From assembly GCA_900556365.1 (NCBI GenBank), contig USOG01000057.1, positions 1-8,099 on the forward strand: a stretch of 8,099 nt of DNA. The letters are read 5' to 3'. Source of the DNA: an uncultured Collinsella sp. GTDB lineage: Bacteria; Actinomycetota; Coriobacteriia; Coriobacteriales; Coriobacteriaceae. Numbering within the stretch: the stretch's first letter is position 1; every line of letters begins with the position of its first letter. Of the stretch, positions 1-5,651 are shown piece after piece. Under the pieces are notes generated by a model. The model did no database searches. It had not been told where the DNA came from and worked only from the letters and a program-made list of their open reading frames with translations. A program made the translations under genes and the position numbers.

Positions 1-337
1 AGGACTCCTCGGGATACTCGTAGAAGACCCACATGGCCTTAGCGGCATCGATGGGCGAGCCGCCGCCGATGGCGATAATCCAGTCGGGCTCGAACTCGCG
101 CATGGCCTCGGCGCCCTTCATGACCGTCTCGATGGACGGGTCGGACTCGACGCCCTCGAACAGCTTGACCTCGAAACCGCCTTCCTTAAGGTCGGCCTCA
201 ACGTCCTGCAGGAACCCGCCGCGGCGCATAGAGCTGCCGCCAGAAACGATGATGGCCTTCTTGCCCTTGAGGTTCTTCACCTCGTGGCGAGCGCCCTCAC
301 CAAAGTACAGATCGCGAGGATTGGTAAAACGTCCCAT
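1..337 (-). CDS. Iron-containing alcohol dehydrogenase, N-terminal part (gene runs off the left edge)
   Basis: This cytoplasmic enzyme family interconverts alcohols and aldehydes with NAD(P)H, commonly as the last step of fermentation. Only the first 112 codons are present. The translation starts MGRFTNPRDLYFGEG, the typical opening of group III (iron-type) dehydrogenases, and continues with an early beta strand and VSGGSS (about residues 30-36). The nucleotide-binding signature GGGSPIDAAKAMW follows at residues 91-103. The metal-binding His residues of the family lie further on and cannot be checked. Full length in this family is usually about 380-400 residues. The start at 337 is supported by an AGGAGG (344-349) six bases upstream. 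The gene is divergent from the operon at 838 and has a perfect inverted repeat at 378-404 in its upstream region. The alcohol substrate (ethanol, butanol or another) cannot be told from this fragment. Confidence 0.93.
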   Translation of the reverse strand, partial: MGRFTNPRDLYFGEGARHEVKNLKGKKAIIVSGGSSMRRGGFLQDVEADLKEGGFEVKLFEGVESDPSIETVMKGAEAMREFEPDWIIAIGGGSPIDAAKAMWVFYEYPEES

Positions 338-377
338 ACTGTGCCTCCTAAACAAGCCCCTCTTAGACTTGCGTATA

Positions 378-404
378 TAACGGAGCACCCAATTGGCTCC
401 GTTA
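378..404. promoter_or_regulatory. Perfect 9-bp inverted repeat upstream of the alcohol dehydrogenase (candidate operator)
   Basis: TAACGGAGC (378-386) and GCTCCGTTA (396-404) are exact reverse complements around a 9-base centre that itself contains CAATTG. Read on the minus strand, the dehydrogenase side runs straight into a TATATA (374-379) that could be a -10 box, which would place the repeat over the -10/-35 spacer. No good -35 hexamer is visible at 16-18 bases. There is no T-run on either side, so it is not a terminator. A dimeric regulator site is the simplest reading, and a leader hairpin is the alternative. Confidence 0.5.
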
Positions 405-825
405 GGACCGGTTTGCGCGTTGCCGGCGATGACAATGCGCGATGTCTAAACGTCTCAACGCTCAGACAAACACTATTTTACCGTTCTGGTTGGTCAGTTA
501 TTCACCTAAAGCCGCCAATGATGAAACGTTTTTTCTATCCCTGAAGACCCTTGTGCGGCATCCATACTCCCAAGCTGGGCAAACGTTTTATCAAGGTTGA
601 CTACATATCCCGGGCAGGACAGTGCCCCTCCAAAATATGCACCGTTCGCCGCCAAAAATCGACCGTTTGCGGCACCGTGATACCACTCGGTCGTCCAAGG
701 TGCCGACATTTGTGCGACATCCGTCTTCGTGGTGCAAAGGTGCAAGTCCAAGTGCGGCACCCCCGGTGTGCCACATGCGGGTAAACTAGAACCTTATATA
801 GAGATATTTGAACCCTAACCGCAGC
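405..825. other. Divergent intergenic region, no convincing gene
   Basis: About 420 bases between the dehydrogenase upstream region and the operon start. Short open frames exist in several directions, but none has a ribosome binding site or a recognisable protein sequence. A possible minus-strand -10 (TAAAAT, reverse complement of 475-480) lacks a clear -35 partner. Near the plus-strand gene, TAAACT (782-787) and TATATA (795-800) are candidate -10 boxes, also without good -35 partners. ACCGTT occurs twice with 21-base spacing (641-646 and 662-667) inside partly matching 13-base blocks. The operon promoter must lie here, but I cannot fix it. Confidence 0.5.
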
Positions 826-833
826 AAAGGAGG
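826..833 (+). promoter_or_regulatory. Strong ribosome binding site that fixes the start at 838
   Basis: AAAGGAGG is followed by four bases and then ATG at 838. An in-frame TTG at 808 would lengthen the protein by ten residues, but it lies upstream of this site and has none of its own, so 838 is the preferred start. Confidence 0.85.
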
Positions 834-837
834 CTCC

Positions 838-1914
838 ATGGCATTCGATCCCATTCAAGAGGATTGCCATCGCCTCGTTCTTGAGGCCTTGCGCCGCGAC
901 AATATCCCGCTCACCGACGCTGCCGCCGTAGAGCGTCTGATGGAACAATTCACCCGCAACCCCGCACCGCTCATCGTGCACGACCGCGACCGCGCCGGGC
1001 ACCTCATTGCCAAGGTGGTCGAGGCTGTCGACTACCGCATTCCCTTTATCCCCGACGATACCCAGGCAGAGCAAGAAGAAGCCGCAGCCGAGAACATGCT
1101 CCGCGAGGCAGCCGCACTCGACCCGGCCAACTGGGATGCCCAGCGCATGCTGACGGCGCTCACCGCCGAATCCAACGAGGAATACGTGCAGTATCTGGTG
1201 TCCAAGTGCGACGAGGTGGAGCACGATCTGGCGCTCAAGATCGCCTCGGCGCAGGACCCCTACGAGCGCGAGGCCGCTGGCGACCTTATCCGCCGCCCCT
1301 ACCTGCGCTGGCTTGCCGCCTTGGCATCGCGCGCGCTCATTAGCGGACGCTACCGCATGTCGCTCGAAGCCGCGAATCGCAGCTTGGACTTTGCGCCCAA
1401 CGACCCCGCTGGTGTCCGCCACACCGCAATGCTCGCCATGGCAAAGCTCGAATACCCCGCCGAGGAGCTCAAGCGATTTCGCTCTGCCCACTCCGTGCCG
1501 TACCTCGCGAATAGCCCGCTGCGCCGCCGTCCCAAGGACGCTGAGCGCGACTTGGACCCGTGGACGCTCATCGCGCTGATGAGCGCTGCCTGGCGCGAGC
1601 TGGACTACGAGGGCGCCGAGCACTACTTGCGCATCCTTGCGCGCTCGTGTCCGCACGCAGCCGAGGCACTCTACTTCCAAACCGAGTTTCCCGATGGCGT
1701 CTATGCCCGCGTCAACGTGGGTGCGGGCTCCACCGACGAGCTTGTCCTCGCGCTGTCCGAGGCGACGCCGGTACTGCAGGAGGGCCTGGGCGCCCCCGAC
1801 AACGCTAGCTTTGCCGTCTGGGTCGCCACCAACGATATCGTGCGTTCCCAAATCGATGAGCGCATACTGCGGGCGGCCGAGCAGGGTTTGCCGTTTAAGG
1901 GAGGAGACCTCTAA
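838..1914 (+). CDS. TPR-like helical-repeat protein of unknown function (first of a paralogous pair)
   Basis: A 358-residue soluble, acidic, alanine- and leucine-rich protein with no signal peptide or membrane segment, so probably cytoplasmic. I do not recognise a named family. The pattern of paired amphipathic helices resembles TPR proteins: NMLREAAALDPANWDAQRML at residues 86-105, then YRMSLEAANRSLDFAPNDPAG at 172-192, then WTLIALMSAAWRELDYEGAE at 242-261 followed by HYLRILARSC to 271. The TPR-like hallmark 'A...L...P.D..' is clear at 182-191. Such domains usually hold protein partners; no catalytic motif is visible. The stop codon overlaps the start of the next gene by one base (TAATG), implying translational coupling. 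Collinear similarity with the downstream protein points to an old tandem duplication. The existence of the gene is secure, but its function is unknown. Confidence 0.87.
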   Translation: MAFDPIQEDCHRLVLEALRRDNIPLTDAAAVERLMEQFTRNPAPLIVHDRDRAGHLIAKVVEAVDYRIPFIPDDTQAEQEEAAAENMLREAAALDPANWDAQRMLTALTAESNEEYVQYLVSKCDEVEHDLALKIASAQDPYEREAAGDLIRRPYLRWLAALASRALISGRYRMSLEAANRSLDFAPNDPAGVRHTAMLAMAKLEYPAEELKRFRSAHSVPYLANSPLRRRPKDAERDLDPWTLIALMSAAWRELDYEGAEHYLRILARSCPHAAEALYFQTEFPDGVYARVNVGAGSTDELVLALSEATPVLQEGLGAPDNASFAVWVATNDIVRSQIDERILRAAEQGLPFKGGDL

Positions 1915-2957
1915 TGGATCCGAGCGTCTACATCCCCGCCTACCTGGAGCGCACCTATCTGGCGTCGCACCCCGAGCTCACCGATACAGCACGCGAGCTT
2001 GTCCATAACGACGTGAACGTCAACCCTCATAAGTATGCGCAGTCCGAGCATGCCCAGGCGCTGCTGTCCTATGCCGGCGTTCATCGCCACCTGCTCGACG
2101 AGCTCCATCGCATCGAGGACATGGGCAGCGACGAGGAATTTGAGCAGACGCGCAACCGCCTGTTCGACGATATGCGTGATGAGCTGCTCAAGATCGTCCG
2201 CATCGATGCGCATGTCCTCGATGCCCAGCTGCTCGCCATCATTTTGGCGGACACGCCCGTCGACGCCTGCCTGGGCGATCTGATGAAGCTCGAGGCGACC
2301 ACGGCCGATTACCTGCAGCAAAGCGTGCCCGGGTTCGACATGGAGGCCCCGCACTACTGGGCCAATAATGTTTTGGCCGACGGTGTCACCGCGGCAGACC
2401 TTACCGTGAGCGAGCCGGCTCTTATCGGGTGGCTCCACACGCTCGAGGCCATCTCGCAGCTGTGCATGGCGAGCGCCCGCTACCGCGCTGCCGCCAACTA
2501 CGCCCGCCGCGTCCTTAAGGCAGAAGGCTATCCCACCCGAGCCGCAGGCACCGTGTTGCTCGCCCTCGCTCGTCTGGAAGACGAGGACGGCTTTTTTGCC
2601 CTAGCCCACCAGCTCGAGGAAGAGATCGGGGCAGACGCACTCGAGAACTCTCCTTGGTATCTGCTCGCCCGCACGATTCTGCTGTTCAAAACAAACAAGA
2701 TGCGCCCGGCGACACGCGCGCTGCGCGAGTTTGCCAACCGCTGCGAGGGCGGCGCGTTCTTCTTGCTGAACCCCATGTACCAGACGCCGTACCTTCCCTG
2801 CCGGCCCGAGCCACGCGATCCCTGGGATCTTTCGCACCAGGCCGTTTGGGAAGCGGACGGCATTATCTCGGATACCCCCGACTTTGCCCCCTGGGCCAAT
2901 GCCTGCGAAGACGTATCGCAGCTTGCCCAGGAATTTGCGCGCCGCTACGGCTTTTAG
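1914..2957 (+). CDS. TPR-like helical-repeat protein of unknown function (second of the pair)
   Basis: A 347-residue, probably cytoplasmic, all-helical protein without signal peptide, membrane segment or catalytic signature. The start ATG at 1914 shares its A with the preceding TAA and is served by AAGGGAGGAG (1897-1906) seven bases upstream. It aligns end to end with the preceding protein: DAQLLAIILAD (103-113) with DAQRMLTALTA; ARYRAAANYARRVL (188-201) with GRYRMSLEAANRSL; the LALARLE block (216-222) with LAMAKLE; and SPWYLLARTILLF (246-258) with DPWTLIALMSAAW. The C-terminal part has conserved-looking Pro/Trp positions (RDPWDLSHQAVWEAD, 301-315). Partner binding is the likely role by analogy with helical-repeat proteins. 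A 45-base gap with no terminator separates it from murT-gatD, so it is probably co-transcribed with that gene. Confidence 0.87.
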   Translation: MDPSVYIPAYLERTYLASHPELTDTARELVHNDVNVNPHKYAQSEHAQALLSYAGVHRHLLDELHRIEDMGSDEEFEQTRNRLFDDMRDELLKIVRIDAHVLDAQLLAIILADTPVDACLGDLMKLEATTADYLQQSVPGFDMEAPHYWANNVLADGVTAADLTVSEPALIGWLHTLEAISQLCMASARYRAAANYARRVLKAEGYPTRAAGTVLLALARLEDEDGFFALAHQLEEEIGADALENSPWYLLARTILLFKTNKMRPATRALREFANRCEGGAFFLLNPMYQTPYLPCRPEPRDPWDLSHQAVWEADGIISDTPDFAPWANACEDVSQLAQEFARRYGF

Positions 2958-3002
2958 CGACGCACTCGACCCGACCATGTCGTTTACGTTAGGAACGGTT
3001 TC

Positions 3003-5180
3003 ATGAACCTCCGCTCATCTCTTGCCTGCACCTCGAGCGATATCGCCCGCTGGGGGCTGCGCTCCGTCCTTAAGCGCCAGGGCGGCGTACTCCCCGGCCG
3101 CATCGCCATGAAGATCGACCCCGAGCTGCTGAGCGACCTCGCCGGCCTTGTCGACCGCAGCGTGGTGATCACCGGTACTAATGGCAAGACCACCACCTCC
3201 AACCTCATCGCCGACGCCGTTGCCGCCAGCGGCGCTACCGTGGTGTGCAACCGTGCCGGCAACAATATGGAGCCCGGTGTGGTGGGTGCTCTGCTCGAGG
3301 CCCGCAGTGGCCTTAAGCACACTGACAGCGGCAAGCGCGTGGGCGTTTTTGAATGCGATGAGCTCTACACCGTGCGCGTCCTGCCCAAGCTCAAGCCGAC
3401 GTACTTTGTGCTGCTCAACCTGTTCCGCGACCAGCTAGACCGCTACGGCGAGATCGACCATACCCAAGACGTCATCGCCCATGCGTTGGAGCTCTCTCCG
3501 ACGACAACGCTCATCTACAACGCCGACGACCCGTTGTGCGCCTCGATTGCCGCGCGCGTTCCCAATGCAAGCATCGCCTTTGGCATCGACGGCGCCACCG
3601 ACACCGAGTCCGACCGTATTAGCGACTCGCGCTTTTGCTCACAGTGCAACGCGCCGTTGGAGTACGACTATGTGCAGTACGGACAGCTTGGCGCATACCA
3701 TTGCCCCTCGTGCGGCTGGGCCCGCCCTGGGCTTGTCCGTCGCGTGACGGGCGTGGAGCTCGGCTGCGACGGCTACGGCTTTGACCTGGTGTTTGGATCT
3801 GCGCCCGACGCGGCTGCCGCACACATCGCCACGCGCTACAACGGCCTGTACATGGTCTACAACGTTGCCGCCGCCTTCTTTGCCGCGCACGAGTTGGGCG
3901 TGGATACGGCGCTTCTACAGCCTACGCTCGATGCCTATGTGCCCGCCGGCGGACGCATGGGCCGCTGGGATATCGCCGACCGCACCGTCGAGGCCAACCT
4001 GGCCAAGAATCCCGTAGGCTTCGATCGACAAATCCAGTCCATCAAGACGGCAGGCGGCAGACTCTGCGCTTTCTTCCTCAACGACAACGATGCCGACGGC
4101 CACGATGTATCGTGGATCTACGACGTCGACTTTGAGCGCATCGCCGACACGCCGGGACTTGTCGCCTTTGCCGGCGGCACGCGCGCACACGACATGCAGG
4201 TGCGCCTCAAGTACGCCGGCATCGATGCCGCGATTATCTCGGACGTCGCGCAGGCAATTGGCGCCGTGGCAGACGAGGCCGCCGATGACACCTTCTACGC
4301 CGTCGCCAACTACACGGCCTTCCCGCCGCTGGTCAAGGAGCTCGACGGACTGAAGGGTGCCGATGCAGCCACGGTTGCTGCCCACGCCGTAGCCCGTGCC
4401 AACGGCGGCGCTCTTCCTGTCGGCATCGCGCCAGTCGAGCTTTCGCGCCCGCTGCGCATCGTCTACCTGTATCCCGATGCCCTTAACCTCTACGGCGACG
4501 GCGGCAATGTTATCGCGCTCGAGCGCCGCTGCGCCTGGCGTGGCATTCCCGCGCGTGTAGACGAGGTCCGTATGGGCGAAACGCTTGATCTGACCGATGC
4601 CGACATCGTCATGATGGGCGGTGGCTCCGACCGCGATCAGCTGGCTGTGGCACATGAATTGCTCGCTCAAAAAGACAAGGTCGCGGCCTATGTTGAGGAC
4701 GGCGGCTCGCTGCTCGCTATCTGTGGCAGCTATCAGCTGCTCGGCCGTTCGTACTATATGGGCGATGATCGCATCGAGGGTCTGGGGGTCATTGCCGCCG
4801 AAACCGTACGCGGCTCCGATCGCCTGATCGGCAACGTCGCCGTCAGGACCGACCTGGCACCCGAGCCCTTTGTGGGATTCGAGAACCATGGAGGTCGCAC
4901 CCTGCTCGACGCGGAGGCAACGCCGCTCGGAACGTCCGTCGTCGCGGGCACCGGCAACAACGGCGATGATGGCCTTGAGGGCCTCATCTACAAGGGCGTC
5001 ATCGGCACGTACCTGCACGGACCGGCACTGCCCAAGAACCCCGAACTCGCCGACTGGCTGATCGCGCATGCCCTCGAGCGGCGCGGCGATGCGCAGGCCA
5101 CAGCCCTGCTGCCGCTCAAGCCCCTCGACGACACCTACGAGCGCGCCGCCCACGACGCCGCCATGAAGCTCCTCCCCTAA
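3003..5180 (+). CDS. murT-gatD: Fused lipid II isoglutaminyl synthase MurT-GatD
   Basis: In other bacteria MurT and GatD form a two-subunit cytoplasmic enzyme that uses ATP and glutamine to convert D-Glu of the lipid II stem peptide to D-isoglutamine. Here both are in one 725-residue chain. MurT half: ATP-binding P-loop GTNGKTTT (58-65), Mur-ligase middle domain with ECDE (117-120), a four-Cys zinc ribbon (C212, C215, C234, C237), and the C-terminal MurT domain (DUF1727 family) with NPVGFDRQI (336-344) and ADGHDVSWIYD (364-374). GatD half, from about 483: class I-type amidotransferase with nucleophile Cys574 in LLAICGSYQLLG and His672 in GTYLHG. These lie at offsets that fit Cys94 and His189 of staphylococcal GatD. 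An Asp in the DVSW segment could supply the third catalytic residue, as reported for MurT. The linker is about 462-482, and the length is close to the two separate subunits added together. AGGAA (2991-2995) lies seven bases before the start. It is the last gene of the operon. Confidence 0.95.
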   Translation: MNLRSSLACTSSDIARWGLRSVLKRQGGVLPGRIAMKIDPELLSDLAGLVDRSVVITGTNGKTTTSNLIADAVAASGATVVCNRAGNNMEPGVVGALLEARSGLKHTDSGKRVGVFECDELYTVRVLPKLKPTYFVLLNLFRDQLDRYGEIDHTQDVIAHALELSPTTTLIYNADDPLCASIAARVPNASIAFGIDGATDTESDRISDSRFCSQCNAPLEYDYVQYGQLGAYHCPSCGWARPGLVRRVTGVELGCDGYGFDLVFGSAPDAAAAHIATRYNGLYMVYNVAAAFFAAHELGVDTALLQPTLDAYVPAGGRMGRWDIADRTVEANLAKNPVGFDRQIQSIKTAGGRLCAFFLNDNDADGHDVSWIYDVDFERIADTPGLVAFAGGTRAHDMQVRLKYAGIDAAIISDVAQAIGAVADEAADDTFYAVANYTAFPPLVKELDGLKGADAATVAAHAVARANGGALPVGIAPVELSRPLRIVYLYPDALNLYGDGGNVIALERRCAWRGIPARVDEVRMGETLDLTDADIVMMGGGSDRDQLAVAHELLAQKDKVAAYVEDGGSLLAICGSYQLLGRSYYMGDDRIEGLGVIAAETVRGSDRLIGNVAVRTDLAPEPFVGFENHGGRTLLDAEATPLGTSVVAGTGNNGDDGLEGLIYKGVIGTYLHGPALPKNPELADWLIAHALERRGDAQATALLPLKPLDDTYERAAHDAAMKLLP

Positions 5181-5186
5181 CGCCCC

Positions 5187-5226
5187 AACCGCCACAAAGG
5201 GGACAGGCACCTTTGTGGTGGTTTTT
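5187..5226 (+). terminator. Rho-independent terminator of the murT-gatD operon
   Basis: A 14-bp stem (5187-5200 with 5210-5223, all Watson-Crick except one G-T) with a 9-base loop runs into TTTTT (5222-5226), seven bases after the murT-gatD stop. The centre reads GGGGACAGGCACC, a sequence that recurs in intergenic palindromes of many bacteria (from memory, unchecked), so the terminator may have been recruited from a dispersed repeat. Confidence 0.88.
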
Positions 5227-5243
5227 CAGTTTGCCAACGATAT

Positions 5244-5271
5244 GTGAACGGCTAAAAAAGTCTGCTATACT
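5244..5271 (+). promoter_or_regulatory. Probable promoter of tRNA-Glu
   Basis: TATACT (5266-5271) matches the -10 consensus at five of six positions and sits 11 bases before the tRNA. A weak -35, GTGAAC (5244-5249), lies 16 bases upstream of it. Position between the operon terminator and the tRNA supports an independent transcription unit. Confidence 0.65.
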
Positions 5272-5281
5272 CTTTCCCGCT

Positions 5282-5358
5282 GTCCCCATCGTCTAGCGGC
5301 CAAGGACGCCACCCTTTCAAGGTGGATATCGCGGGTTCGAATCCCGCTGGGGGCACCA
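5282..5358 (+). tRNA. tRNA-Glu (anticodon TTC), CCA encoded
   Basis: All cloverleaf parts are visible. The acceptor stem is GTCCCCA (5282-5288) with TGGGGGC (5348-5354), with one T-G pair. The D-arm contains TCTAGCGGCCAAGGA. The anticodon stem is CCACC/GGTGG (5309-5313 and 5321-5325), enclosing loop CTTTCAA with anticodon TTC at 5316-5318. The variable loop has five bases, and the T-arm is GCGGG-TTCGAAT-CCCGC (5331-5347). The discriminator is A5355 and CCA is encoded at 5356-5358. It reads GAA/GAG codons. Besides translation, in bacteria lacking glutaminyl-tRNA synthetase a tRNA-Glu synthetase/amidotransferase route connects Glu and Gln charging, but nothing here shows whether that applies. 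Confidence 0.97.
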
Positions 5359-5441
5359 TTTGAAATCTGAAGCCCGTTACCAATTCGGTGACGGGCTTTT
5401 TTCTTCCCCAACGCCGGGATTCGAACCCGACAGGGTGCGGA
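5341..5441. repeat. Tandem-spaced direct repeat, copy A (tRNA 3' end, terminator, T-arm-like hairpin)
   Basis: This 101-base unit matches 5529-5629 with no gaps at 90 of 101 positions by my count. It includes the last 18 bases of tRNA-Glu, the tRNA terminator, and GCCGGG-ATTCGAA-CCCGAC (5413-5431), which on the minus strand resembles a tRNA T-arm. Confidence 0.9.
5370..5402 (+). terminator. Terminator of tRNA-Glu
   Basis: A 12-bp stem, AAGCCCGTTACC (5370-5381) with GGTGACGGGCTT (5387-5398), has one T-G wobble, loop AATTC, and a run of six T (5397-5402). It begins 12 bases after the tRNA CCA. Confidence 0.9.
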
Positions 5442-5528
5442 GCTGAGGAAACGCGAAGCGTTTTCCAGCGCAGCACGCAAGGAGCGAAGCGACGCAGCGA
5501 AGGCGGGCGGCGCCAGCCGCCCGCGGAC
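5442..5528. other. GC-rich hairpin-bearing spacer between the two direct repeats
   Basis: The 87 bases between the repeat copies contain GGAAACGC-GAA-GCGTTTTCC (5447-5466, one bulge) and a perfect 9-bp hairpin, GCGGGCGGC-GCCA-GCCGCCCGC (5503-5524). The hairpins are separated by a purine-rich stretch with repeated GCGAAG. Neither hairpin has a T-run. No gene is supported here. The stretch occupies the place where the body of a second tRNA would stand if copy B came from a tRNA duplication. Confidence 0.6.
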
Positions 5529-5629
5529 ATCCCGCTGGGGGCACCATTTGAGATGTGAAGCCCGTTACCAATTCGGTAGCGGGCTTTTTGCTGCCCATGT
5601 GCCGGGATTCGAACCCGGCAGGGTGCGGA
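5529..5629. repeat. Direct repeat, copy B, with a tRNA-Glu 3' remnant
   Basis: Ungapped match to 5341-5441, offset 188 bases. Positions 5529-5546 repeat exactly the last 18 bases of tRNA-Glu including CCA, but no D-arm, anticodon arm or T-arm precedes them, so this is a remnant and not a tRNA gene. The antisense T-arm-like hairpin is perfect here (TGCCGGG 5600-5606, loop ATTCGAA, CCCGGCA 5614-5620). Confidence 0.9.
5558..5589 (+). terminator. Second copy of the tRNA terminator
   Basis: AAGCCCGTTACC (5558-5569) pairs with GGTAGCGGGCTT (5575-5586) around loop AATTC, ending in TTTTT (5585-5589). The right arm differs from the first copy at two adjacent bases, yet the stem still pairs fully with one T-G wobble. 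It may act as a backup terminator for tRNA-Glu transcripts. Confidence 0.75.
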
Positions 5630-5651
5630 TCCCGGCATCATCGCAAGGCCT

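Noticed and set aside
33..380. Plus-strand open frame opposite the alcohol dehydrogenase fragment
   Set aside because: The minus strand encodes an unmistakable dehydrogenase N-terminus with a good ribosome binding site.
808..837. Upstream TTG start for the first helical-repeat gene
   Set aside because: It would place the strong AAAGGAGG site inside the coding region and has no ribosome binding site of its own.
601..1851. Long minus-strand open frame (416 codons) opposite the first helical-repeat gene
   Set aside because: It mirrors the GC-rich plus-strand gene, has no recognisable domain or ribosome binding site, and the plus-strand gene is supported by an AAAGGAGG site and overlap coupling.
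3915..5210. Minus-strand open frame (431 codons) opposite murT-gatD
   Set aside because: A codon-bias shadow of a clearly identified gene; its translation is low-complexity Val/Gly/Ala with no motif.
5341..5629. CRISPR-like array from the repeated units
   Set aside because: Only two 101-base copies, containing a tRNA end and terminators; unit size and number do not fit a CRISPR array.
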